From Deltaproteobacteria bacterium (GTDB lineage: Bacteria > Myxococcota_A > UBA796 > UBA2385): DNA of 64,000 bases. Position numbers and translations under genes: made by a program. The notes under the pieces were generated by a model that ran no database searches, had not been told where the DNA came from, and saw nothing but the letters and a program-made list of their open reading frames with translations. Below are positions 25,665 through 34,703 of the stretch, in pieces (within the stretch, counting starts at the first letter, position 1; the number at the start of each line of letters is the position of its first letter). Where the stretch lies: NCBI GenBank assembly GCA_016792625.1, contig JAEUKK010000142.1, forward strand, positions 62,001-126,000, given 5' to 3'.

Positions 25665-28600
25665 TCAGCGCGGCACCCGCAGGCGGCTGCGCCCCTCGCC
25701 CAGCGGCTCGACCAGCACCCGCGCGGGGATGCGCTCCTGCAGGGCGGTCACGTGGCTGATGATGCCCACTTGGCGGCCCCCGCTCTGCAGCTGCTGCAGG
25801 GCGGCGAGGGCCACCTCGAGGGTGGCCGGGTCGAGGGTGCCGAAACCTTCGTCGAGCAGCAGGGTCTCGATGGGCATGCTGCCCGTGCGCAGGTCGCTGA
25901 GACCGAGCGCCAGGGCCAGCGAGGCGAGGAAGCTCTCGCCCCCCGAGAGCGACTGCAGGCCGCGCACCTGCCCGGGCTGCCAGAGGTCCTTCACGACGAG
26001 GTCCAGCGAGGGGACACCGTCGTCGCGGCGCTGGGCCAGGCGGTAGCGCGGCGCGAGGCGGGCGAGGTGGCCGTTGGCGCGGTCGACCAGCTGGCCGAGG
26101 TTGAGCGCCTGGGCGAAGCGCTTGAACTTCTTCCCATCGCTGACGCCGATCAGCTCGTGCAGGTCGAGCCAGGGGGCGGCGGCGGCGCGCAGGCGCTGCA
26201 GGCGCGCTTGCGCGGCGGCGGCTTGGGCGCGCAGGCGGGCGGCCTGCTCGACCCGCCCCAGCGCGGCCCGCAGCTCGGCCTCGAGCGCCTCGAGCTGGGC
26301 CAAGGCGGCGGCGACCGCGGCCTGCAGGGCCTCGGGCGCGGCCGCTGGGTCGAGGTCGGCGGGCCGGCGCCGCTCGAGCTCGGCGAGCCGGGCGGCGGCG
26401 CCCTCGACGGCGGCGGCGGCGGCGGCGCCCTCGGCGGCCAAGGCGCGGGCCTGGGCCCGCAGCTCGGCCAGCCGCGCCGGCGGCAGGCGGAGGGCGGCGA
26501 GGGCCGCCGCGTCAGGCAGCCCCAGGTCGAAGATGGCGCGCTGAAGGTCATCCTGCGCGCGGGCGAGGGTGGCGACCCGGGCCTCGAGGGCACGGGCGGC
26601 GGCATCGGCGCGGGCGGTGGCCGCGGCCAGGGCGGCGCCGGCCGCGGCCTGCTGGGTCTGCGCCCCGCGCAGCGCCACGGCCCGCGCGGCCACGCGCTGC
26701 TCTTGATCGGCGAGCAGCGCGCCGATCTCGACATCGGCCGGTGGGCGGGGCGCCTCGCCCGGCGCGTCGTGGGCGAGCGCCGCCCCCCAGACGCCGGCGA
26801 AGGCCGCGCGGGCCTCGACCGCGAGGCGGGCCGCGGCTGCGGCGGCCGCGGCGGCCGCGGCGGCGCCCTCGGCCGCGCGGGCGGCCTGCTCAGCGGCGGT
26901 GGCGGCCGCCGCGGCCTTGCCCTCGGCGACTTTGGCCTGCAGCTCGGCGTCGTGGGCGGTCTGCTGCTCGAGCTTGTCGGCCGCCTGGGCGGCCCGAACC
27001 CGGGCGCTGAGGCGGGCGAGGCGCTCGGCCACCGCGCCCTCGGCCTCGCCCAGCGCGCCCAGCGCGGCGTCGAGCGCGGCGGCCCGCGTGGCGAGGGCCG
27101 CCGCGACCCCCTGCAGGCGCTCGGCCTCGGCCTCGAGGCCCCGGGCGCGCTCGGCGGCCTTGGCCTGGCGCAGGGCGAGATCGGCCCGCGCGTCTTTGAT
27201 CTGGGCGTCGTGGGCGGCCAGCGCCTTGGCGGCCCGCCGGGCGGCCTCGACCGCCGCGGTCAGGCGCTGGTGCTCGGCCCTGGCGGCCTTGCCCGCCTCT
27301 AAACAGGCGGCCAGCGCGGCGGCGAGGACCTCGGCCCGCGCCTCGGCGGGGGTCGGGGGCAGGCCCGCGCGCGCCCAGGCGAGGTCGGCGACGGCCAGCG
27401 CGGCGGCCGCGGCGCCCTGCGCCCGGCCCGCCTCAGCCGCGGCGGCGGCGGCGGCGGCGGCGGCCACGGCCTGATCGGCGGTGGCGGTGGCCGCGACGGC
27501 GGTGGCACGGTCCGCGGCCGCCGCGGCCGCCTGGGCCAGGGCCTCGGCCCCTGCCAGCTCGGCGAGCAGGGCCTCATTGACCTTCTGCGCGTCGTTGTGC
27601 TGCAGGAGGGGGTGGCTGGTGGCGCCGCAGAGCGGGCAGTCATCGCCCGGCTGCAGGGCGGCCCGCTGGCTGGCCAGCTCGGCGAGGCGGCGCAGCGGCG
27701 CGCAGGTCTGGGCCGCGGCGGCGGCCTCAGCGGCGGCGCCGGCGGCCACGGCCTGGGCGGCGCCGACCGCAGCCGCGGCCTCGGCCAGGGCGGCCTGGGC
27801 GGCGCGATCGGCCGCGGCGCGGCAGGCGGCCTCGGCCTGGGCGGTGGCCCAGGGCTCGAGGGTCGCGCCGACCGCGCTCAGCTCGCGGTAGCGCTCGCGC
27901 AGGGCCTCGGTCTTCTCCCCGGCCGCGCGCAGCATGGCGTCCAGGGCGTCATCTTCGTCGGGCAGCCCAGCGGCCGCGCTGGCCAAGGCCGCCGCGAGGG
28001 GGGCCCGCGCGGCGGCGGCGCGCGCCTCGAGCGCGAGCGCCTCGGCGGCGAGGGCGGCGTCGGCTTCGGCCTGGGCGCGCAGCCCCGCCGCGCGCTTCTC
28101 GGCGTCTGCGGCGAGGGTCACCCGGTCGCGGTCGAGGCCCTGGGCGTCAGCCTCGAGGTGCTGCACCGCCGCGGCATGAGCGAGGGTGGGCCGCAGGGGC
28201 GCGGCGGCAGCGGCGGCAGACACGGCGGCGGCAGCGGCCTGGTCGCGCTCCGCGGCGGCGGTCGCGGCGGCCGCAGCCGCGGCGGCCGCGTGGAGGGCCG
28301 CCGCACGGGCCTCCTCGTCGGCCTCACCGGCGCTGCGCCGCGCTGCGGCCTCATCGGCGGCGGCCCGCTGGGCGGCCGCCGCGGGCGCGCGCAGCGCCTC
28401 GAGGGCGGCGCGGGCCGCGGTGTCGGCGGTGGTGGCCGCCGCGGCAACAGCGGCGGCCGCGTCATGGGCGGCCGCGGCCGGGGGCAGGGCCGCGCCGGCC
28501 GCCTGGACCTCGGCGGCGGCGGCGGCCTGCTCACGCCCGGCGGCCTCGGCCACATCCAGCGCCGCCAAGGCGACAGCAGCGCGCTCATGGGCCTCGAGCG

Positions 28601-29483
28601 CCTCGAGCGCCGGCGCGGCCGCGGCGCGGGCGGCCTCAGCGGCGGCGCGGCGATCCGCGGCCTGCGCGGCGGAAGCGGCGGCGCGCGCCTGCTCTTCGGC
28701 CCAGCGGGCGGCGGCCTCAGCGGCCTGGGCGGCGGCCCGCGTCGCGTCGCGGGCGGCGCCGAGGCGCGCGGCTTCGGCCTGATCGGCGGCCTCTTCTTCG
28801 GGGCTGGGCAGGCGCAGGCCGGCCAGCGCGGCCTCGGCCACCGCGAGCGCCTGGCCCCAGGCGCGGTTCATCTCGGCCGCCCGCCGGCCCAGGCCCTCGT
28901 AGTGCGCGGTGTCGGTCAGACGCTCGAGGATGTCGGCCCGCTCGTCTTCGCTCGCGTGCAGCAGGCGGTCAAAACGCCCCTGGGCGAGCAACATGCTGCG
29001 CTGGAAGTCCTTCTCGGTGAAGCCCTCGAGCGCGGCCCGGAAGACCGGCTCGGTCTCTCTCTGTTTGGCGCCGCTGGTGAGCAAGTCCCACGCGCCGGTG
29101 GCCGCCGACCAGCGCTCGAGCGAGCGCTGCACCGCCTGCAGCCTGCCGTCGGGCAGCTTGCGGGCCCGGGCCACCATCCACCGCGCCCGATAGCGCACCC
29201 GCTCCGCCCCCTCACGCTTGCTGAACACGACCTCGGCGAGGGCATCCCCCGCGCCGCGGGACATCAGCGCCTCGCCCACCTCACCCACCGCGCCCACACC
29301 CTCGGTGCGCGGGGTGGAGCCGAAGAGCGCGAGGCTCACCGTGTCCATCAAGGTGGACTTGCCCGCGCCCGTCGGCCCCTGGATCAAGAAGAGAGAGGCG
29401 CCCCCGAGGTCATTGTCGAGGTCGAGGGTGTGCTCGCCATAGAGGCTGTTGAGGTTGTGCGCGCGGATGCTGTGCAGCTTCAC
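25665..29483 (-). CDS. sbcC: DNA repair exonuclease subunit SbcC (Rad50-like)
   Basis: 1272-residue SMC-like ATPase of the SbcCD nuclease, which opens DNA hairpins and processes ends. The Walker A motif GPTGAGKS is near residue 40. Very long, exceptionally Ala-rich coiled coils flank the zinc hook CPLCG (about residue 625). The signature SGGESFLASLALALGLSDL and Walker B LLLDEGFGTLDP lie near the C-terminus. The GTG start overlaps the sbcD stop (GTGA). The Ala content of the coils is high even for this GC-rich genome. Confidence 0.95.
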   Translation of the reverse strand: MKLHSIRAHNLNSLYGEHTLDLDNDLGGASLFLIQGPTGAGKSTLMDTVSLALFGSTPRTEGVGAVGEVGEALMSRGAGDALAEVVFSKREGAERVRYRARWMVARARKLPDGRLQAVQRSLERWSAATGAWDLLTSGAKQRETEPVFRAALEGFTEKDFQRSMLLAQGRFDRLLHASEDERADILERLTDTAHYEGLGRRAAEMNRAWGQALAVAEAALAGLRLPSPEEEAADQAEAARLGAARDATRAAAQAAEAAARWAEEQARAAASAAQAADRRAAAEAARAAAAPALEALEAHERAAVALAALDVAEAAGREQAAAAAEVQAAGAALPPAAAAHDAAAAVAAAATTADTAARAALEALRAPAAAAQRAAADEAAARRSAGEADEEARAAALHAAAAAAAAATAAAERDQAAAAAVSAAAAAAPLRPTLAHAAAVQHLEADAQGLDRDRVTLAADAEKRAAGLRAQAEADAALAAEALALEARAAAARAPLAAALASAAAGLPDEDDALDAMLRAAGEKTEALRERYRELSAVGATLEPWATAQAEAACRAAADRAAQAALAEAAAAVGAAQAVAAGAAAEAAAAAQTCAPLRRLAELASQRAALQPGDDCPLCGATSHPLLQHNDAQKVNEALLAELAGAEALAQAAAAAADRATAVAATATADQAVAAAAAAAAAAEAGRAQGAAAAALAVADLAWARAGLPPTPAEARAEVLAAALAACLEAGKAARAEHQRLTAAVEAARRAAKALAAHDAQIKDARADLALRQAKAAERARGLEAEAERLQGVAAALATRAAALDAALGALGEAEGAVAERLARLSARVRAAQAADKLEQQTAHDAELQAKVAEGKAAAAATAAEQAARAAEGAAAAAAAAAAAARLAVEARAAFAGVWGAALAHDAPGEAPRPPADVEIGALLADQEQRVAARAVALRGAQTQQAAAGAALAAATARADAAARALEARVATLARAQDDLQRAIFDLGLPDAAALAALRLPPARLAELRAQARALAAEGAAAAAAVEGAAARLAELERRRPADLDPAAAPEALQAAVAAALAQLEALEAELRAALGRVEQAARLRAQAAAAQARLQRLRAAAAPWLDLHELIGVSDGKKFKRFAQALNLGQLVDRANGHLARLAPRYRLAQRRDDGVPSLDLVVKDLWQPGQVRGLQSLSGGESFLASLALALGLSDLRTGSMPIETLLLDEGFGTLDPATLEVALAALQQLQSGGRQVGIISHVTALQERIPARVLVEPLGEGRSRLRVPR

Positions 29484-30733
29484 AGGGCACCCCCCTGGGC
29501 GGCGGCGAGCATGGCCCGCCAGTCTTCGTCAGAGGCGGCGCGGAGCTGGGCGAAGGCGCTGACCAGCGGCGCGGGCGCGCTCAGGCCCCGGTAGCGGGCG
29601 AGCTGCTGCAGCACCTCTTCGGGCTGCAGCGCGGTGAGCACGGGCACCGGCGCGTCGTCGGCCTCGACCGCGGCGGGGGCGACCACCTCGAGCTTGGCCA
29701 CCACCGGGCGCGCCCCCTCGGGGTGCGCGCGCAGCGCGTCATTCAGCTGGCCCTGCAGGTCGACGGGTGGCCCGTCGAGCACCACGCGCAGGGCCAGGGC
29801 GGGCGGCAGGGCCTCGGCCCAGCGCAGGCCCCGCAGCGCCGCGCAGAGGGCGGGCAGCCGGTCGCTCAGGCTGAGCAGCGCCCGGGGCCGCGGCACCTCG
29901 AGGGCCTGGACCGTGGCCCGCCCCGCCGGGTCAGGGTCGAGATCGACCAGAAGCACCTTGCGCGCGCTGGTCTCGGTGAAGCTCGTGGCCACCGGCGTGC
30001 CCGAGTACCAGCCCCGCCGGTCGGCCACCGGGTAGCTGCGGTGGATGTGGCCGAGCGCGAGGTGCTGCAGCCGCGGGTCGACCACGCTGTCGGGCAGGCT
30101 GTCGATCGACCCGACCTGGTGGATGGCCTGGGGGTAGTCGTCGGCGGTGGCCGGCCCCATGGTCAGGTGGCCGGTGCCGACCAGGGGCAGGCCGGGCCAG
30201 CGCGCCGCCGCGACATCGCAGAGCCGGGCGTAGAGCGCACCAAAACGTGCGCCGAAGGCCGCCCGCACCGCCGCGGGGTCGAGCTCGGTGGTGCGCACGC
30301 CCAGCCGAAACTCGTGCACATAGGGCAGAGCCACGCAGACCGCCTCGACCTGGCCGCCCCGCCCGCGCAGCGGCACGAGGTAACGGTCGTCTGGGCCGTC
30401 GCTCTCGTAGCCGCCGACCACGTGCACCTGCAGCGCGGCCAGCACCTCGGCCGGCGCGTCGAGCCGCGAGGGGCTGTCGTGGTTGCCCCCGACGATCACG
30501 ACCTGCTGCACACCGGTCTCGGCGACCTGGGCCAGGAAGCGGTAGTAGCGGGCCAGCGCGTCGGCGCTGGGCTGCATCGTGTCGAAAACATCGCCGGCCA
30601 CGATGAGGGCGTCGACCACCTGCGCGCGCAGGGCGCCGCGCAGCCAAGCCAAGAAGAGGTCGTGGTCGGGCCCGAGGCTCAGCGCGCCGAGGCTGAGGCC
30701 GAGGTGCCAGTCCGAGGTGTGGAGGATGCGCAT
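29480..30733 (-). CDS. sbcD: Exonuclease subunit SbcD (Mre11-like)
   Basis: 417-residue metallophosphoesterase nuclease subunit of SbcCD. Metal-binding motifs are in order: HTSDWHLG (residues 5-12), AGDVFD, GGNHDSPSRL and LALGHIHRSY. A C-terminal capping domain follows. It is translated ahead of sbcC with an overlapping stop and start, the usual arrangement. Confidence 0.95.
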   Translation of the reverse strand: MRILHTSDWHLGLSLGALSLGPDHDLFLAWLRGALRAQVVDALIVAGDVFDTMQPSADALARYYRFLAQVAETGVQQVVIVGGNHDSPSRLDAPAEVLAALQVHVVGGYESDGPDDRYLVPLRGRGGQVEAVCVALPYVHEFRLGVRTTELDPAAVRAAFGARFGALYARLCDVAAARWPGLPLVGTGHLTMGPATADDYPQAIHQVGSIDSLPDSVVDPRLQHLALGHIHRSYPVADRRGWYSGTPVATSFTETSARKVLLVDLDPDPAGRATVQALEVPRPRALLSLSDRLPALCAALRGLRWAEALPPALALRVVLDGPPVDLQGQLNDALRAHPEGARPVVAKLEVVAPAAVEADDAPVPVLTALQPEEVLQQLARYRGLSAPAPLVSAFAQLRAASDEDWRAMLAAAQGGAL

Positions 30734-30795
30734 GCCGGGCCCCGTCCGCGACCCCAGGGAGGGTCGGGATCAACGCGGGGCTAACCGGAGGCCAC

Positions 30796-30821
30796 AAAAC
30801 ACGCCGGTCAGTTTCTGACCG
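30796..30821 (-). terminator. Candidate Rho-independent terminator
   Basis: CGGTCAG (30805-30811) and CTGACCG (30815-30821) form a seven-base-pair stem with a TTT loop directly after the methyltransferase stop; on the minus strand TTTT follows five bases later. Confidence 0.45.
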
Positions 30822-31658
30822 CTATGCAGCTTCAGCTGGGCGGGCGCCGACGGCGAGGTACGCCGCGGTCTGGGCCCAGGCCCCCGCCTCGGCGGAGAGC
30901 GCGCGCAGCGCGCCGATCACGACGTCGGCCTCCTCGGCTGACATGAGCGCCGGGTCGACGATCTGGCGCTTAAATCCCATGGTCACGTCGACAAAGGCCT
31001 CCCAGCCGGCGGCCTCGGCGGTGAAGGGCTCGAGGCGCACCGCGACCTGGGCGAAGCCGGCCTGGGTCAGCAGCGCCCGCAACTTGCGGCCGACATGGCG
31101 GTCGCCGCCGCGCGCCCGCTGGCCCGCCGCCGAGGCCCGCAGCAAGTGGTCGAGCCCGGGCGGCGCCGGGTGCACCAACAGGTTGCCGTCGTCGGTGTCG
31201 AGCACGCAGACCCGCCCGCCCGGCCGCAAGACCCGACGCAGCTCGGCCAGCACGACCAGCGGCCGCGGCAGGTGCTGGAACAAGAAGCGGGCGTACACCA
31301 GATCGACGCTCTGGTCGTCGATCGGCAGCGCGTCGGCCCAGGCCTCGACGAAGCGCGCCCGCGCCCCGGCCCCAGCGCAGCGCTCCCGCGCCCGGGCCAG
31401 CAGCGCCGGATCGGCGTCGACGCCGATGAGCGCGCCCGCCGGCACCAGCTCAAGCAGCCGCGCGCTCATCAGGCCCGGCCCGCAGCCGAGGTCGAGCACC
31501 GTGGCGCCCGGGTCGACGCCGAGGCTGGCCACCGCCGCGCGCTCGCGGTCGAGGGCCACCGCCGCTTGGCGCTCAAGCCGCCGCAGCTCGGCGCCGCGGT
31601 CGAGCTGGTCCAGGTCGTAGGAGGTCAGGCCCTGCCCCAGGTCATCCGCGCGGTCCAT
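30822..31658 (-). CDS. Class I SAM-dependent methyltransferase
   Basis: 278-residue cytoplasmic methyltransferase. Motif I VLDLGCGPGLMSARLLELV is near residue 58, the acidic end of strand 2 is GVDADPALL, and RFLFQHLPRPLVVLAELRRV with LRPGGRVCVLDTDDG are the later motifs of the Methyltransf_11/25 type. A helical C-terminal region probably binds the substrate, a small molecule or lipid that cannot be identified. ATG 31658 has a GGGG tract just upstream; TTG 31670 and GTG 31664 are possible. A hairpin terminator follows the stop. Confidence 0.8.
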   Translation of the reverse strand: MDRADDLGQGLTSYDLDQLDRGAELRRLERQAAVALDRERAAVASLGVDPGATVLDLGCGPGLMSARLLELVPAGALIGVDADPALLARARERCAGAGARARFVEAWADALPIDDQSVDLVYARFLFQHLPRPLVVLAELRRVLRPGGRVCVLDTDDGNLLVHPAPPGLDHLLRASAAGQRARGGDRHVGRKLRALLTQAGFAQVAVRLEPFTAEAAGWEAFVDVTMGFKRQIVDPALMSAEEADVVIGALRALSAEAGAWAQTAAYLAVGARPAEAA

Positions 31659-31763
31659 GTGCACCCCCAAGGGGCGCTTCGGACAGCGCGCGCGCAGCTA
31701 CAGCCCGGCTGACGTTCATCTCGCGCCGAGGACCTGGCCCACCGGCACCCGATCCGCGCAGGA

Positions 31764-33308
31764 TCAGCAGGGGCTCGACAGGCTGGGATCATCTCCGTCG
31801 ATCATGCCATCGCAGTCATTGTCGACGCCGTCACACACCTCCGCGAAGCCCGGCGCGTTGAGCGGCTCGTTGTCGTCGCAGTCAAACGCGCCGAGGCTGC
31901 CATCCCCGTCGAGGTCATCGTCGGGGGTCGCGGCGTCGCAGTCGTTGTCGACGCCGTCGTAGGGCACCTCGGGGTTGCCCGGCCGGCGCAAGCTGTCGTT
32001 GTCGTCGCAGTCGGTGGCGATACCCGCGCCGTCACCGTCCACGTCGTCGTCGGGGCTCAGCGGGTCGCAGTCATTGTCGACGCCGTCGTAGGCCACCTCG
32101 GCCGCGCCGGGGTTGACGTCAATGTCGCGATCATCGCAGTCGACGTCATTGAGGAAACCATCGCCGTCGCGGTCGACCGCCGGGCAGGGCGGGTTGGGCT
32201 GGCCGGGGGTGGCGAGGTCCAGCGAGCGGCCCAGCGTCTCGGTGCCGGCGCACCAAGCCTCGGGCGGGTCGTTGGCGGCGTCGGACGCAGCCAAGTCGAC
32301 GAGCAGGCTCGGGTCGAAGCTCAGCGAGGCGCCGTCGAGCAAGATCCAGCCACCGGTCGGGTCCCACAGCACCTCGTCGCGCAGGGCGCCGTCGAAGCGC
32401 ACCGACACGCCGCCCGCCTCGTTCTCGAGCAGCACCTCGGACCAGGCGTGATCGACCTCAGCGCCACCGTTCTCGCGGATGTCGGTCGAGGCGCCGATGA
32501 CCAGGTAGCCCCCCGCCTCGATGACCACCGGGGCCTCGGCCTCGACCCGGTAGCTCGAGGTGCCGGTGTCGATGAGCAGGCCATTGACGTAGAGCGCGAC
32601 GTCGCCGGGGTTGTAGAGCTCGATCCACTCACCGAGCGAGTCGCGCACGTAGCCGGGGTTGTTCAAGATCTCGGTGATGACGATGGTCTGGCCATCCCAG
32701 CGCTCGGGATCGATGACCAGATCGCAGTCGTTGTCGATGTCATCGCCGGCGACCTCGCGCGCGTCGGGCGAGCGGGCGTCGTCATCGTCGTCGCAGTCCC
32801 ACTCCCCCAGCGTGTCGCTGCAGGGGGTGAAGCCGTCGCCGTCATTGTCGAAGCCCTCGTCCACCACACCATCGCCGTTGTTGTCGATGCCATCGCAGGC
32901 CTCCACATCGGCGCAGTCAGGCGTGCCGTCGAGATCAGCGTCAGACTGGTCTTCGTCGACGAGGCCGTCACCATCGTTGTCGATGCCGTCGCAGGCCTCT
33001 TCGTCGAGGCAGTCGGGCGTGCCGTCGGCGTCGATGTCGGGCAGGCCCTCATCGGCCCGGCCATCACAATTGTCGTCGATACCGTTGCAGAGCTCGGCGG
33101 CGCTCGGGAAGATCGCCGGGTCGTCGTCTTCACAGTCGAAGGCAGCGGGGTAGCCGTCGGCGTCGGCGTCGACCTGATCGCTGCCCTCACCCGCGCCACC
33201 GCCCTCAGCGGCGGTGTCATCGAGCCCCCCGACGCTCTTGTCGCCGCAGCCGACGGCGGCGCCCGCGAGGAGGAGGAGCAGGAGCAGCGGGCGAGCGGGT
33301 GTGCGCAT
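31764..33308 (-). CDS. Asp-rich MopE-type lipoprotein with lamin-tail domain
   Basis: 514 residues. The lipoprotein signal peptide ends at GAAVGC (Cys 21). Repeated MopE-type putative metal-binding motifs (DADGDG...DCDD...GVDNDCD) form two blocks, about residues 46-205 and 375-510. Between them is an Ig-like lamin-tail domain starting IVITEILNNP and containing GEWIELYNPGDVALYVNG. Such proteins are typical of Myxococcota surface proteins and probably bind calcium or copper and help adhesion or cell-surface structure. The gene stands alone between the two methyltransferase genes, all on the minus strand. Confidence 0.85.
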   Translation of the reverse strand: MRTPARPLLLLLLLAGAAVGCGDKSVGGLDDTAAEGGGAGEGSDQVDADADGYPAAFDCEDDDPAIFPSAAELCNGIDDNCDGRADEGLPDIDADGTPDCLDEEACDGIDNDGDGLVDEDQSDADLDGTPDCADVEACDGIDNNGDGVVDEGFDNDGDGFTPCSDTLGEWDCDDDDDARSPDAREVAGDDIDNDCDLVIDPERWDGQTIVITEILNNPGYVRDSLGEWIELYNPGDVALYVNGLLIDTGTSSYRVEAEAPVVIEAGGYLVIGASTDIRENGGAEVDHAWSEVLLENEAGGVSVRFDGALRDEVLWDPTGGWILLDGASLSFDPSLLVDLAASDAANDPPEAWCAGTETLGRSLDLATPGQPNPPCPAVDRDGDGFLNDVDCDDRDIDVNPGAAEVAYDGVDNDCDPLSPDDDVDGDGAGIATDCDDNDSLRRPGNPEVPYDGVDNDCDAATPDDDLDGDGSLGAFDCDDNEPLNAPGFAEVCDGVDNDCDGMIDGDDPSLSSPC

Positions 33309-33427
33309 GGTGGCCTCGGCGCCGGGCGCGGGTCGCTCGGCGCGTGCAGGGAGAGGTGGGCGCCGCAGTCTACCGATGGGGGCCGGCGCCCGTCCACCGG
33401 GGGGCCTCGGGCGGGCGCGGGCGACGC

Positions 33428-34651
33428 TCAGGAGGGGTCAGGCGCCGCCCGCCGCAGCGCGCGCAGGCGCACCGCTTCGAGGCCGTCCTCGGTGCAGACC
33501 TCGACCTCAAGCTCGAGCAGATCACCGTCGTGGCCGTTGATCACCGCGGGCAGATCGTGCACCTGCCAGCCCCAGTGGGTCGGCGGGCCGGCGGGGCCGG
33601 TGCTCAGGCGCCGCACCTCGTCGAGCGCGATGTCGAACCACACGAGGATGGCCTCGACCGGGCCATCTCCATCGAGGCGCAGGAGGTGGCGGCGCGCGCC
33701 CGCGGGCAGCGGGGCGTCGTCGTGCAGGTCGACCTCGAGCACGGCCACCGGCGGGCCCCGGAGGGCAGCAGCCGGGGGCGCCCGCAGGCCCCCTTCTGGC
33801 CGGCGCACCGGGTGATCTGCGGCGCCGAGCAGGGGCCCCGGGTGCAGGCCCAGCGGGGCCAAGGCCGCGGTCAGCCGCGCGGGGAGGGGCTCCACCGCGT
33901 CAAAGCCAGCGCCGCCATAGGCCGCCGCCCACACCGTGAAGCCGCGGGGCAGCAGGCGGCCGCCGGGGGCCAGCCAGCGGTCGCGCACGTCGCGGATGAT
34001 GTCCAGCACGCTCTCTTCGAGCGGGTCCGTGCCGAAGAGCTCGTGGATGAGCAGGTCGACCGGGGCGGGCGGCATGAGGGCGAAGCTGCGGCCCTGCACG
34101 AGCTGCACCTTGTCGGCGAGGCCATTGTCGGCGATGAGCGACCGGGCCGTCTCGATCACATCGGCCTCGTCGCAGGCCCAGACCTGGGCCGCCCCCGCGC
34201 GGGCGGCGGTCGCGCTCAGGATGCCCGTGCCGCAGCCCAGCTCGGCCACCCGCTTGCCCGGCGCGTGCGCGGTGATCGCCGCGCCATAGGCCGCCACCCG
34301 CACCGCGTCGGCGACCATCGGCAGCTGGGCGCTGGCCAGCGCAAAACCGCCCGCCACCCCGTGCGCGTGGCCCTCGACCCCGAGCAGCCCATGGCCGAGC
34401 ACGGTGTCAATGACCTCGTCGAGGGTGTCCTCGTCGAGGGGCGGCCCGCCATCAGCGGCGAGGGCCGCCACCAGCGCCGCCTCGTCACCGCCCCCGCCGA
34501 GGGCCTGCAGCGCCCGCAGGTGGTCGAGGCGCAGCCCGGGCACCGCGGTGGTCGAGACGCTGTGCCGTGCGAGCCAGCCGCCGAAGCCGTCGAGCTGCAG
34601 CACGAGGCCCGGGGTGGTGCGCAGCCGCGCGCCCGGCCACGGGAAGCCCAT
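33428..34651 (-). CDS. Protein arginine methyltransferase-like enzyme
   Basis: 407 residues. The N-terminal 110 residues look like a small helical or winged domain. The SAM domain begins VAELGCGTGILSATAA (about residue 138), with post-I WACDEADVIE, then HELFGTDPLEES, which matches the double-glutamate loop of PRMTs, and later PTHWGWQ, matching the THW loop. The beta-barrel half between them is also present. These are PRMT hallmarks rather than those of small-molecule enzymes; the bacterial substrate is unknown. The start is ATG 34651, five bases after a GGAGG-type site. The gene is divergent from the FG-GAP lipoprotein gene. Confidence 0.7.
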   Translation of the reverse strand: MGFPWPGARLRTTPGLVLQLDGFGGWLARHSVSTTAVPGLRLDHLRALQALGGGGDEAALVAALAADGGPPLDEDTLDEVIDTVLGHGLLGVEGHAHGVAGGFALASAQLPMVADAVRVAAYGAAITAHAPGKRVAELGCGTGILSATAARAGAAQVWACDEADVIETARSLIADNGLADKVQLVQGRSFALMPPAPVDLLIHELFGTDPLEESVLDIIRDVRDRWLAPGGRLLPRGFTVWAAAYGGAGFDAVEPLPARLTAALAPLGLHPGPLLGAADHPVRRPEGGLRAPPAAALRGPPVAVLEVDLHDDAPLPAGARRHLLRLDGDGPVEAILVWFDIALDEVRRLSTGPAGPPTHWGWQVHDLPAVINGHDGDLLELEVEVCTEDGLEAVRLRALRRAAPDPS

Positions 34652-34703
34652 CATCACCCTCCCTGCCCGGCCTCACCGGGCCGCCGGGGGCTATCCTGCG
34701 GGC

